Of a stretch of DNA of 16,953 nt, positions 1 through 7,803 are shown piece after piece. Under the pieces are notes generated by a model. It was not told the DNA's origin. It did no database searches and saw only the letters and a program-made list of their open reading frames with translations. The stretch lies in assembly GCA_013215025.1 (NCBI GenBank), contig JABSRR010000140.1, positions 4,121 through 21,073 on the forward strand. Reading direction: 5' to 3'. Position 1 is the first letter of the stretch. Every line of letters starts with the position of its first letter. This DNA is from Pseudomonadales bacterium. GTDB taxonomy: Bacteria > Pseudomonadota > Gammaproteobacteria > Pseudomonadales > DT-91. Both the position numbers and the translations under genes were made by a program.

Positions 1-1794
1 GGATGTGTTAACGCCCAACGATACATAGCTGATCAATTTAAAGAGCGTAAGGAGCGAGCCCAAGGAAATGTTGAATCTCTTAAAGAAGTAGATTTCGATG
101 GATCTGACCCAGATCTTTTAGAGGCTATAGATAAGGAGATCTATAAAGCAGCAAACTCTGAGAAACCAGAGGACTATGAGAAGCTTGAAGTTTCTCTTGA
201 TCAAGTAGCTGCTGATATGCAATATCGTCCAGGAGTTCTTAAGAAATTAGAGATATTCAAGTACGCTTCCAAATTAGGCAAACTATTGAATGGTGAGACT
301 AAAGATATTCCTCATTTAGCATTTGGATCTCTTTATGCCTATCGTAAGCAGGTTAGTTACTTTGATCCTACAGAATCAACTTTGATACCTGTGGAGGTAA
401 GCAGTTTTCCTTCTATCATACAGCCTTACATTGCTATTGTTAAGCAAGACGCAAAAGGACTGTTCAAGGTAGAGCCCTTGGATAACGATTCATGTAATAA
501 GTTAATTAAATCCCATCTGTTCTTAAAGGAACTTAGGGAAGTAGAGATTATGTCAGAAGTACCAGTGTTCAAGGAATTGGACAATGGCGCAGAATTAATA
601 ATGGAGTACGATGATGAAAAAGCTTGTTTAATTACTAAACCAGTTCAAGGTTATGGGTTCATGGATCTTAATGATGCCAAGGAGCTAATCTTGAGTCTAT
701 TTACAGATTTTGAATTTGTCAACGAATCGGATCTATCTCGATCAATTGCAGCTTTATTCGCACCAGCTATGTGTTTTGCAGATTTCTTTGAAGGAAATCA
801 CAGACCAGTATGGTACGTTGATGCAGATGCTCAAGGTGCAGGTAAGAACACTTTAGTTGATTTTATCACAGTTCCTTATGCAGATAGTCCAGCTAAGATC
901 ACCCAGGACGACTCCTCTATTGGGTCTCTTGATGATAAGCTCGGTAGTGCTGTTGCAGCAGGCGATAACTTGATCATTATGGATAACATGAAGCCGGACC
1001 GAAAAATGAAAGAGCTTAGTAGTTCTTTTATTGAATCAATGCTGACTTCTGATACCATGCGTCACCGTGAGGCAATGAAGGCCAGTACCACTCTAAAGAC
1101 TGACAAAGTATCTTTATACGTAACTACCAACGGCATGGCAATGTCCAAGGATATGGCAGAGCGTTCTATGTATATTTCTATACGTAAAAAGCCATACGGT
1201 TACAAGTTCAAGAGCTATCCAAGAGGTCACGTTAATTGGATCAAAGACAATCGCCCGATGATTATGTCAGCGATCTACACTATCATGAAAGAATATCTCG
1301 ATCATGGTAAACCCTCAAAAGATCTCGAAGAAGGCCACAGATTCCCTCAGACTACTAGTATACTCAATTACATAGTTACTGAGATATTTGGCCTACCAGA
1401 CATCTCCCTAGGACTACGTAAGAGAATGCTTAGTAAGAGTGATGTTAATAGTGACATTCTTAGAACAATTTGCTTCGTAGTTGAAAAGACTGGAAACCTT
1501 GGTAACGACCTTAACAATATTGACATCTTTGAATTACTTGATTCAGAGGGACAATCAGATGTACTAAGACTAGATTCTGGAATAGAGATCTACACTGATG
1601 AAGAAAATACAAAAATATCAGCAGATGCAAAAAGAGCTGTTGGCCAAAAGTTAAGTTCAGTAATGTCAAGACCCAATATCTTTGGTAAACCTAACAGTAA
1701 GAGAGAACCGTCGACCTGTATGATTGAAGAGTTTACAGTAGAGCGTTCTTATTGCCCATCTAATAGAACTCCAAGATATAAGGTGACAAAATGA
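1..1794 (+). CDS. SF3/D5-like AAA+ phage helicase-primase, C-terminal part (5' end outside window)
   Basis: The frame is open from base 1, so the gene starts before the window; the first in-frame ATG inside (217) lies within continuous coding sequence and is probably not the start. Visible is an ATPase domain: a Walker A (AQGAGKNT, bases 829-852), a Walker B-like stretch (LIIMDNM, about 970-990), a sensor-1-like VTTNG (about 1123) and a candidate arginine finger in MAERSMY (about 1156-1176). This order is typical of the superfamily 3 / D5-N-type helicase half of phage and plasmid primase-helicases, which unwind the fork as ring hexamers. The Walker A carries Asn after the Lys where Ser/Thr is usual, and the Walker B has Asp-Asn rather than Asp-Glu. 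Any primase domain would lie upstream and is not seen. The stop overlaps the next start by four bases (ATGA), and the replication-gene context supports the call. The family is inferred from motifs only. Confidence 0.72.
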   Translation, partial: GCVNAQRYIADQFKERKERAQGNVESLKEVDFDGSDPDLLEAIDKEIYKAANSEKPEDYEKLEVSLDQVAADMQYRPGVLKKLEIFKYASKLGKLLNGETKDIPHLAFGSLYAYRKQVSYFDPTESTLIPVEVSSFPSIIQPYIAIVKQDAKGLFKVEPLDNDSCNKLIKSHLFLKELREVEIMSEVPVFKELDNGAELIMEYDDEKACLITKPVQGYGFMDLNDAKELILSLFTDFEFVNESDLSRSIAALFAPAMCFADFFEGNHRPVWYVDADAQGAGKNTLVDFITVPYADSPAKITQDDSSIGSLDDKLGSAVAAGDNLIIMDNMKPDRKMKELSSSFIESMLTSDTMRHREAMKASTTLKTDKVSLYVTTNGMAMSKDMAERSMYISIRKKPYGYKFKSYPRGHVNWIKDNRPMIMSAIYTIMKEYLDHGKPSKDLEEGHRFPQTTSILNYIVTEIFGLPDISLGLRKRMLSKSDVNSDILRTICFVVEKTGNLGNDLNNIDIFELLDSEGQSDVLRLDSGIEIYTDEENTKISADAKRAVGQKLSSVMSRPNIFGKPNSKREPSTCMIEEFTVERSYCPSNRTPRYKVTK

Positions 1795-3593
1795 ATGAAG
1801 GATCTTTTAAACCTAAATCAAGCTCAATCAGTCAGTGTAATACTGAAAAAGATTGTACTCGCAAATGGGGCTATAGTTCAATTGACTACCTGCCCCAGCC
1901 ACCAAATAAATCTACAGGTAAGGGTTCTATTGCTCACGAGCAAATAGAGATCTACCTCGATGTGGACGAGAATGGTATCAGTAGAAGAACAGGTAAGGAA
2001 CCAGTCATGTACCAACCTGGCTGGGAGATTCTTTACGACTATTTCGGTAAGAAAGCCCAATTCCTGTTGAACTCTGATGAGCAGACTATGCTCAAGAAAG
2101 CCATTCAGATGGGTATTGATAAATCAGTACTTGTCAGAGAACCAAATGCAATTGTTGAATTTGAGAAAAGAATTCCAATACATGAACTCATGTACTTTAC
2201 TCTCAAGATTGACTATGCGTTTGGATTCGACATTGAGGATCACAAGACCTGTTCTAGCTTTGACTGGACTACAAATGAAGACCCAGATTCAGAACGCTAT
2301 GTAGGTAAAGACAGACAATTGCGATGTTATGCTTACTGGTGGGCTAAAGAATACAGCGAAATGTCCGGACTACCGATACCGGAGATGATCAACGTATGTC
2401 ACAATCAGTTCATGATTAATCCTAAGAAAAACGGACCACAGGTTCGTAAGGTTCAAGGTGTAGTATCATATGCAGATTGTGAAAAAACTTGGAATGAAGT
2501 TTACAAACAATCTCTTGGACAACTAGAGTATCGACTCAAGATCCATAGAGGTGAAATGACGACCTCACAATTACCCCGTGACATCAGTGCATGTGGTAAA
2601 TATAATGGTTGTCCTTATCGTAGTGTTTGTATGGCGCAAGAATCTCCCGATTCGTACAAGCGTAGAACAAATATGAAAATCAAAGAACTCGAACTTAAAG
2701 TCGAGCAACACTTAAAAAAGGATGAAGGAAAAATGGCTTTTAATATGTCAACCGGTGCAACAAGTGAACAAGCTGCTGTTCTCGAAGAAATCGAACAAAC
2801 AAGTAACACAACTGCAACCGAAGAAGTAACAAATCAAGCAGAAGAACCTGCAAAAGAAAATAACACACAGACTGTTGAAGAAGTAACAGAAGTGGCAGAA
2901 TCTAAGTCTGATGCCGTGAAGATCAAAGAGTACAAAGCAGAGATCAAGAAGCTTTCAGATGGTCTCATTGCAGCTGGCATGGAAGATCAAATTCCGAACA
3001 GTTCAAAAATTAATGATCTCAAAGCTCTTCTTAAACCATTGGAAGATGCTGAGAAAGCGCGTAAAGCAGCTGAACGTAAAGAAAAAGCTGAGGCCAAGAA
3101 GAAAGCTGAGGCCAAGAAGAAAGCTGAGGAAGAAGCTGAAACAGCCGCGAAAGCTGAACAGGAAGAAAAATCTTTTGCGGAGAAGACTGATGCCGAAAAA
3201 CACGCACAAATCGATCAGAAACTTGAGGCGGCTCGTACTCCTAAAACAAGCACTCAAGCCGATTTCACTATCAAGAAACTTAACAAGTCCCGATCAACTG
3301 GAATTACAGTCCTTATCGATTGTTACCCAGCAGGTGGAGTCCCAGGTGACTACATAAGACTCCAAGAGATCTTCGCTCTTAAGAGTGCACAATTAGCAAG
3401 TGAAGCTGGTGCAGAATCTTACTGGGAGCTCGATGCTTTCAAACGTAAAGATATGTTCCGTCAAGCTCGGGAGAATTTACTTGCAGAGCTCAAAGGTTAC
3501 ACAATTATTGCATGTGGTTATAGCCATGAAGAACAGGCTTTACTCAATGCGATCATTGAAGATCGTAACGTAACAGTTTACTCGGGTCGCTAA
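1791..3593 (+). CDS. Cas4/RecB-like Fe-S PD-(D/E)xK nuclease with coiled-coil and extra C-terminal domain
   Basis: A 600-residue protein starting at an ATGA overlap, with AAGGTG upstream. Residues 1-285 look like a Cas4/RecB-type exonuclease: GSIAHE (45-50, motif I His49), Asp141 in LKIDYAF, a D-H-K active-site triad (150-152), and Q176 with Y180 (QxxxY). Cysteines at 268, 274 and 280 (Cx5Cx5C), plus Cys16 or Cys22 near the N-terminus, match the four-Cys Fe-S arrangement of Cas4/AddB nucleases. Such enzymes resect single-stranded DNA ends. Residues 290-375 are a Gln/Glu/Thr-rich linker; 376-480 form a charged Ala-Lys-Glu coiled coil with a tandem repeat; 490-600 look like a separate globular domain (VLIDCYPAGG, TIIACGYSHEE) that I do not recognise. 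Usual Cas4-like proteins are about 200-300 residues, so this is at least twice that. It sits between helicase and exonuclease genes, suggesting end processing or recombination. The nuclease call is fairly firm; the tail function is unknown. Confidence 0.75.
   Translation: MNEGSFKPKSSSISQCNTEKDCTRKWGYSSIDYLPQPPNKSTGKGSIAHEQIEIYLDVDENGISRRTGKEPVMYQPGWEILYDYFGKKAQFLLNSDEQTMLKKAIQMGIDKSVLVREPNAIVEFEKRIPIHELMYFTLKIDYAFGFDIEDHKTCSSFDWTTNEDPDSERYVGKDRQLRCYAYWWAKEYSEMSGLPIPEMINVCHNQFMINPKKNGPQVRKVQGVVSYADCEKTWNEVYKQSLGQLEYRLKIHRGEMTTSQLPRDISACGKYNGCPYRSVCMAQESPDSYKRRTNMKIKELELKVEQHLKKDEGKMAFNMSTGATSEQAAVLEEIEQTSNTTATEEVTNQAEEPAKENNTQTVEEVTEVAESKSDAVKIKEYKAEIKKLSDGLIAAGMEDQIPNSSKINDLKALLKPLEDAEKARKAAERKEKAEAKKKAEAKKKAEEEAETAAKAEQEEKSFAEKTDAEKHAQIDQKLEAARTPKTSTQADFTIKKLNKSRSTGITVLIDCYPAGGVPGDYIRLQEIFALKSAQLASEAGAESYWELDAFKRKDMFRQARENLLAELKGYTIIACGYSHEEQALLNAIIEDRNVTVYSGR
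3084..3128 (+). repeat. In-frame 18-base tandem repeat in the nuclease coiled coil
   Basis: The unit AAAGCTGAGGCCAAGAAG occurs twice in a row (3084-3101 and 3102-3119), followed by a half copy (3120-3128). It encodes repeated KAEAKK and lies in the Ala/Lys/Glu-rich helix. It is a multiple of three, so copy changes would lengthen the coiled coil by six residues without a frameshift. Confidence 0.9.
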
Positions 3594-3594
3594 A

Positions 3595-3798
3595 ATGTAT
3601 CAGATCTCGGGAACATTCGCTCTCGATGATCCTCAACACCGACAAATAGCGTGGGAATGGCTCAAAGGCGTTCTCATGCTCTGTTGGCTCGACGATACAT
3701 ATGATCAGTGGGAAATCGCTGAAGTGGAAGAGAACGAAACAATTAACAAAGTGTACTATAAGTTCACAAGACCAAAGGAAGAAGATGGAACCAGATGA
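3595..3798 (+). CDS. Small hypothetical protein (67 aa)
   Basis: A 67-residue, acidic, Trp-rich protein (five Trp) that I do not recognise. It starts one base after the stop of the nuclease gene, with no good Shine-Dalgarno sequence before ATG 3595, so translation probably depends on coupling to the upstream gene. Its 3' end overlaps the exonuclease gene by 14 bases. There are no cysteines beyond one, no membrane segment and no known motif. The tight packing between two genuine genes and the length of the open frame are the main reasons to accept it. The sequence pattern (LDDPQHRQIAWEWLKGVLM, then a short acidic region and a YYKF strand) suggests a small folded domain. Confidence 0.7.
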   Translation: MYQISGTFALDDPQHRQIAWEWLKGVLMLCWLDDTYDQWEIAEVEENETINKVYYKFTRPKEEDGTR

Positions 3799-4339
3799 TT
3801 ATGAGCTCATGCTCGACATTGAGACATTAGGGACAAATAACAACGCAGTGATCCTATCGATTGGTGTTACAGTATTTTCAGTCTCGGAGAACAACCCCTG
3901 TGCAGACTCATTCTATTGTGAACTACCAGTACAGCCTCAGATCGACAATGGTAGAACTATCTGTGCAAGTACACTTAAGTGGTGGCAGAGACAGAAAACT
4001 GTTTGTCCTATAGTCCATGATGATGAAAATGAAGCCAATAACTTTGCTGAGACCGTAGAGAAACTCGTAGACCTATGTGAGTTCATTGGAACTAAATACC
4101 CAGGTAGAAAGATTTGGGCGCATGGTACTACCTTTGACATTGTTAGAACAGAATCTCTTTTAGAAGATTTTGGAATGAAAGTCCCTTGGTCATGGTGGTC
4201 TGTAATGGACTGCCGTACTGTAACGAACCTTATTGACTGTAGATCCAAAGCTAACAATCACAACGCCCTAGATGATGCTATCAATCAAGCACGATGGATC
4301 ATCAAGGCTAAAAAGAAATTAGCAAAAATTAAGGAGTAA
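3785..4339 (+). CDS. DEDDh-family 3'-5' exonuclease
   Basis: A 184-residue enzyme with the full DEDDh set: Asp11 and Glu13 in MLDIETLGT (Exo I), Asp118 in AHGTTFDIV (Exo II), and His159/Asp164 in HNALDD (Exo III). The N-terminal DIETLGT...AVILSIG pattern and TLKWW near residue 63 resemble phage exonuclease VIII-like / Rv2179c-type 3'-5' exonucleases, which trim nucleic-acid 3' ends using two metal ions. The open frame extends upstream to ATG 3701, but ATG 3785 is chosen: AAAGGAAGAAG lies just before it and the conserved domain begins right after. That start gives a 14-base overlap with the small gene before it. It is followed after three bases by the SF2 helicase gene, whose ribosome binding site overlaps this stop codon. 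It probably acts in replication, repair or recombination; DNA versus RNA substrate cannot be told from sequence. Confidence 0.85.
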   Translation: MEPDDYELMLDIETLGTNNNAVILSIGVTVFSVSENNPCADSFYCELPVQPQIDNGRTICASTLKWWQRQKTVCPIVHDDENEANNFAETVEKLVDLCEFIGTKYPGRKIWAHGTTFDIVRTESLLEDFGMKVPWSWWSVMDCRTVTNLIDCRSKANNHNALDDAINQARWIIKAKKKLAKIKE

Positions 4340-4342
4340 ACT

Positions 4343-6337
4343 ATGCCATTCGACATGTCCGCTGGTCTTGAACCCGACCGATTAAAAGAGTTCCAGATGC
4401 GCGAGATGAATCGAATACTAGATGCTCCAATCAACAGGCCATTGAGCTTACATTTACATGATAAGTTCTCTAAGGCCACGCTACTCCCCAGTGCAGAGAT
4501 TAAATCATTACTAGACACACAGTCCGAAGCGATTGTTGCATATCTCCGTAATGGTGGACTATTCGGGTACATTGGGGTCGGTAGAGGTAAAGCTTTAATA
4601 TCTATCGGTTGTGCATGTGCAGCGTACAGGAAAGGGCTCAGAAAGATTATCCTACTGATTCCACCAAAGCTCACATTGCAGACTGTTGAAAAAGTACTAC
4701 CATGGCTCCGAAGACAGATGCCCGTGAACTTACCAGTTCATGTTCTGTCTGGGAAAACAAAAGCAAATAGACTTAAAGCATCCCAGCAAAAATCTGGTTT
4801 GTTCATAATGTCTTGGTCACAGTTATCGATTGTAGATACGGATGATCTGATTAATAACATAGCTCCTCAACTGATAATTGCGGATGAGGCACACAACTTG
4901 AGTAACAAAACTTCCTCAAGATATAAGCGAGTTAATAGATGGATGGTTGAACATCCAGAGACTGAATTCATAGCTCTATCGGGAACTATGGCTAAGAAAG
5001 GAATAAAGGACTACGCACACTTATTGCGTTGGTGCCTTAAGGACAAAGCCCCTATTCCGGATACTGATTCAGAGCTATCCAATTGGCAAGCTGTCATCGA
5101 CACAACCTTCAGTGAATTCACTTCGAGTGCTGTTCTTCATCCCATGCTACTGTGGGCCAATAGAGACGGTAACAACTTTGAACGCGACATCGCAGGTTAT
5201 CGGAAAGCGTACAATCACCGCCTTGGTACCACAAGCGGAGTAGTGTTTGCTGTAGGTGACGGAGATCTCGGAACATCTATTACATTCAGTAATCAACCTG
5301 TAGAAGTACCGGACGATTACCCAGGAATGCCTCGATTACAGGAGCTTATTAAACAGTTGCACGATATGGACACAAGCCCAGACGGAGACATTATTGACTT
5401 CGCGATTCATAAGTTCAGATATGATTTTGAGCTTACGGCTGGGTTCTACAATTCCTTAACGTGGCCAACGGTTGAAGTGATCGCAGAGCGTAAAAAACTC
5501 TCGATCATGGATGCCGAAGATTTGCTTGAAAGATCTAAAGAATACCATAGAGCTGCCCAAGATTATCATAGACAAGTTAGAATCTGGTTAAGAGATTTCT
5601 CTTGTGAAGGTTTAGACACACCTCTGTTACTAGGCACTTCAATGAAGAACCACGGTGCAGAGCATGTAGGATCTGATCTTTACGATGCTTGGGTAGTCAT
5701 GAAAGCTTTAGACTTTGAGGGTCGCTTGGTTCGAGATTCAAAAGCCGTAAGGGTTTGTGATTACAAGATCCAGGCAGTACTAAATTGGGTGAAGAGTTTA
5801 CCCAAGAAACGTGGTGGTGTGATCATATGGTACAAACGCCAAGAAATGGGCAAGTGGTGCCATGAAGTATTACAGGAAGCTGGATTAGATTCAGTTCTTT
5901 GTGACTCTGGTAAACAGGGTTACGAGAACATGAATAATTCAGAATACCACAAAAGTAAAATATTGGTTGCAAGTATTGATGCTTACAATGCAGGTATCAA
6001 TGCTCAACCAGTAGAACACGTTTACTTTCTACAGTTCCCACGGGAAGCTGATAGAGCAGAACAAAGTATAGGACGGAACCACAGAACAGGAAGTCCTTAT
6101 GACGAATTAACTTACGTCACGAACTTCTCAAATAAGTTTGATCATAATATGTTCTCAGCCGTATTAGCGGATGCGTTGTTCCAGCACCAAGCCGGATCTC
6201 CGAATAAGCTCATATACGGTAACTATGAACATCAGCCTCATATTGCATCAAGTGCAGCTATGAAGGAGATGGGCATTATTGCGAGAGATATTGATCAAAG
6301 AGTAATAAAGGATCTGAAGTCCAGATTCGAACAGTAA
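4343..6337 (+). CDS. SF2 DEAH-type helicase
   Basis: A 664-residue superfamily 2 helicase/ATPase. Motif I is GVGRGKAL (78-85), motif II is DEAH (181-184), motif III is SGT (213-215), and a Q-rich motif VI reads QSIGRNHRTG (574-583); motif Ia-like LLIPPKL (104-110) and motif V-like ASIDAYNAGIN (543-553) are also in place. The two RecA-like lobes are separated by an unusually long middle section (about 230-470), as in SNF2/ERCC3-like phage helicases that unwind or remodel branched DNA. Two features are odd: Ala84 sits where Ser/Thr normally follows the Walker Lys, and motif VI has NHRTG rather than the common RxxR pattern. AAGGAG at 4331-4336 overlaps the preceding stop and fixes the start. Position among replication genes suggests a role in fork restart, recombination or replication initiation. 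The exact DNA substrate is unknown. Confidence 0.87.
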   Translation: MPFDMSAGLEPDRLKEFQMREMNRILDAPINRPLSLHLHDKFSKATLLPSAEIKSLLDTQSEAIVAYLRNGGLFGYIGVGRGKALISIGCACAAYRKGLRKIILLIPPKLTLQTVEKVLPWLRRQMPVNLPVHVLSGKTKANRLKASQQKSGLFIMSWSQLSIVDTDDLINNIAPQLIIADEAHNLSNKTSSRYKRVNRWMVEHPETEFIALSGTMAKKGIKDYAHLLRWCLKDKAPIPDTDSELSNWQAVIDTTFSEFTSSAVLHPMLLWANRDGNNFERDIAGYRKAYNHRLGTTSGVVFAVGDGDLGTSITFSNQPVEVPDDYPGMPRLQELIKQLHDMDTSPDGDIIDFAIHKFRYDFELTAGFYNSLTWPTVEVIAERKKLSIMDAEDLLERSKEYHRAAQDYHRQVRIWLRDFSCEGLDTPLLLGTSMKNHGAEHVGSDLYDAWVVMKALDFEGRLVRDSKAVRVCDYKIQAVLNWVKSLPKKRGGVIIWYKRQEMGKWCHEVLQEAGLDSVLCDSGKQGYENMNNSEYHKSKILVASIDAYNAGINAQPVEHVYFLQFPREADRAEQSIGRNHRTGSPYDELTYVTNFSNKFDHNMFSAVLADALFQHQAGSPNKLIYGNYEHQPHIASSAAMKEMGIIARDIDQRVIKDLKSRFEQ

Positions 6338-6368
6338 TTAAGTACATTAAGTAAAAAAGGAGATCCAA

Positions 6369-7016
6369 GTGGGATTTTTCAAAAGTGCATCAGAAGCAAA
6401 TAAAGGCGGCGGCCTTAAGTCAACAGTAATCAATAACATGTACGGTGAGTTCATCGGTCGTATTGAGAGCTTTAAAGTATCGGAAAGTTCAAAGGGGATC
6501 TTCGCAATCTCTACATTCACCCCAATCCAGATTATTGAATCTGAAGAGATCGGTGGTATTCCGAGTTTCATTGAAGGCCAACCTGTCCACACAATGATGA
6601 AGTACGATGACAATCACTCCATGATGGAGCAGTACATGAGCGAACACATTGCTGCTTGTAAAGGTATTGAGCGCACACACCGTTTCTCAGAAGTTGATGC
6701 AGAGAATGACGCAGAGTGGGAAAAACTCTGGGAAGAAGCTTATGGTGAACGTAAGCTTACAGCAGATCAAAAAGGTTTCGAATGGGTTGGTGATAATCCT
6801 TGGAAAGGTGGTCTATTGAAGATCAAATCTATCCGTGATTATCAAACAAATCGTAAAGAAGACAAGAAGAAGAAAGACGCAAACGGTAACGTTAAGATCT
6901 TTACGAAAGTTCTTGTTCTCGAAGCACCGGACCCATCTGAGCTCAGTGAAGAAGTAGTTGCTAAATACGGTAACACTCTTCATCCATCATATCAAACTGC
7001 TCTCGGTATTGGTTAA
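6369..7016 (+). CDS. Possible phage single-strand DNA-binding protein (OB-fold-like), GTG start
   Basis: A 215-residue protein starting at GTG 6369, supported by AAGGAG at 6357-6362 and no better ATG nearby. The N-terminal third (GEFIGRIESFKVSESSKGIFAISTFTPIQI) alternates hydrophobic and polar residues in a pattern expected of an OB-fold beta barrel, followed by acidic helices and a Lys-rich loop at about residues 156-166 (RKEDKKKKD). A position directly after the helicase, and this shape, are what I would expect of a single-strand DNA-binding protein, but there is no diagnostic acidic C-terminal tail: the protein ends in ALGIG. The call is therefore inference. Its stop overlaps the next start by one base (TAATG). 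A short direct repeat of TTAAGTA lies in the 31-base gap upstream (6338-6368). Confidence 0.35.
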   Translation: MGFFKSASEANKGGGLKSTVINNMYGEFIGRIESFKVSESSKGIFAISTFTPIQIIESEEIGGIPSFIEGQPVHTMMKYDDNHSMMEQYMSEHIAACKGIERTHRFSEVDAENDAEWEKLWEEAYGERKLTADQKGFEWVGDNPWKGGLLKIKSIRDYQTNRKEDKKKKDANGNVKIFTKVLVLEAPDPSELSEEVVAKYGNTLHPSYQTALGIG

Positions 7017-7327
7017 TGTCGGGCATGGTGAACTTTGGTGAGCAACAGCCAGATAAAGTTCGCACCGAGACCCTTAAAGCGATCAGCCGTGGAGATAATA
7101 AACACGGCTATCAGATCGTTAAACAGAAAGATGGATCTGAAACCATCATGTCTGACAAAGGTGCTTACTACGAAGGGAAGCGAAATGGCACAGTTACACC
7201 AACAGTGTCAATGTCGGAGATTAAGTCAGAGTGTAAACTCTTTGATACAATAATCGAATGCAAGGGCTGTGGTGCAGAAATGCTCCGTAGATGGTCCAAG
7301 TGCGAACAATGTGGGACAGAAAGATGA
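7016..7327 (+). CDS. Small zinc-ribbon protein (103 aa)
   Basis: A 103-residue protein whose C-terminus carries CKGCGAEMLRRWSKCEQCG (residues 82-100), two CxxC knuckles typical of a zinc ribbon. The rest is hydrophilic with no family I recognise. The start at 7016 overlaps the previous stop by one base (TAATG); a second ATG at 7025 in the same frame is an alternative, and neither has a strong Shine-Dalgarno sequence, so re-initiation is likely. It ends in a four-base ATGA overlap with the next gene. Small zinc-ribbon proteins in phage replication regions often bind nucleic acid or a host protein; here that is only inference from context. Confidence 0.75.
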   Translation: MSGMVNFGEQQPDKVRTETLKAISRGDNKHGYQIVKQKDGSETIMSDKGAYYEGKRNGTVTPTVSMSEIKSECKLFDTIIECKGCGAEMLRRWSKCEQCGTER

Positions 7328-7671
7328 ACAGAGTAGAACAGATTGAAGAAAAGATCGTAAATCTCGAATGTAAGCGTAAAAAGCTTGTTGAAAAAGATGC
7401 TAAGATCGGAAAAGAGATCAGTGACTTACAGGAAGAAAAAGATAGTATTCTAGCTCTTGAAGTGCAGATGGAAGCTTTAAAAGAATCAGCTGAAAAATAT
7501 CTTATTGAATATTCGCTGGAAAGACATAATGTTTTTATTAACTCTGGTCCAGGTTTACGCATCAGTGTTATTTTTCACGACAGCACTGAAATGACTTTCG
7601 AAGGACATGACAGAATTGAAGTTCTTAAAAGGACTAATAATACTATCCATTTCTACGGACAGTTTCTGTAA
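7324..7671 (+). CDS. Small coiled-coil protein (115 aa)
   Basis: A 115-residue protein. Residues 1-60 form a clear charged heptad-like helix (IEEKIVNLECKRKKLVEKDAK and on), followed by a compact beta-rich C-terminus (LRISVIFHDSTEMTFEG). I do not recognise a family. The start is taken at 7324 rather than an upstream in-frame ATG (7291), because 7324 gives the ATGA overlap with the zinc-ribbon gene seen elsewhere in the window and the upstream stretch is coding in the other frame. It is the last gene before the first non-coding block, whose pseudoknot begins nine bases after the stop. Confidence 0.7.
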   Translation: MNRVEQIEEKIVNLECKRKKLVEKDAKIGKEISDLQEEKDSILALEVQMEALKESAEKYLIEYSLERHNVFINSGPGLRISVIFHDSTEMTFEGHDRIEVLKRTNNTIHFYGQFL

Positions 7672-7679
7672 AAGATATA

Positions 7680-7730
7680 CCATGACAAACAGCGTATAAG
7701 GGCTCCCCTAGTAGGTCATGGAATTAGGGG
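7680..7730 (+). ncRNA. Predicted H-type pseudoknot
   Basis: Two perfect helices cross each other. Stem 1 pairs CCATGAC (7680-7686) with GTCATGG (7715-7721), seven base pairs. Stem 2 pairs CCCCTA (7705-7710) with TAGGGG (7725-7730), six base pairs. Loops are 18, 4 and 3 bases, a workable H-type pseudoknot geometry. It lies just after the stop of the coiled-coil gene and 73 bases before the tRNA-like gene, so it may be a 3' end structure, a processing signal or the 5' domain of a larger RNA. Both helices are read directly; the fold is predicted. Confidence 0.5.
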
Positions 7731-7776
7731 ACGGGTCGTACATCCTTCACCTAGAATCAAAAGTACGGAGTTTTAG

Positions 7777-7797
7777 GACGGTTCTCTCAAAACCGTC
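7777..7797 (+). ncRNA. Perfect 7-bp hairpin with 7-base loop
   Basis: GACGGTT (7777-7783) and AACCGTC (7791-7797) pair fully around the loop CTCTCAA. The stem-loop size copies a tRNA anticodon arm, but no D arm or T arm is present at the right distance on either side. It stands six bases before the tRNA-like gene. There is no U-run after it, so it is not an intrinsic terminator. Confidence 0.55.
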
Positions 7798-7803
7798 AAC
7801 ACA

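Noticed and set aside
2959..3357. A 132-codon Lys/Arg-rich open frame within the nuclease gene
   Set aside because: It is the frame-shifted reading of the Ala/Lys/Glu coiled-coil repeat; no start signal and biased composition.
4285..4674. A 129-codon - strand open frame across the exonuclease/helicase junction
   Set aside because: All neighbours are on the + strand, and it is antisense to two clear genes with no ribosome binding site.
7777..7797. Anticodon-arm-like hairpin as part of a second tRNA (loop CTCTCAA)
   Set aside because: No D arm, T arm or acceptor strands at the needed distances; reported only as a hairpin.
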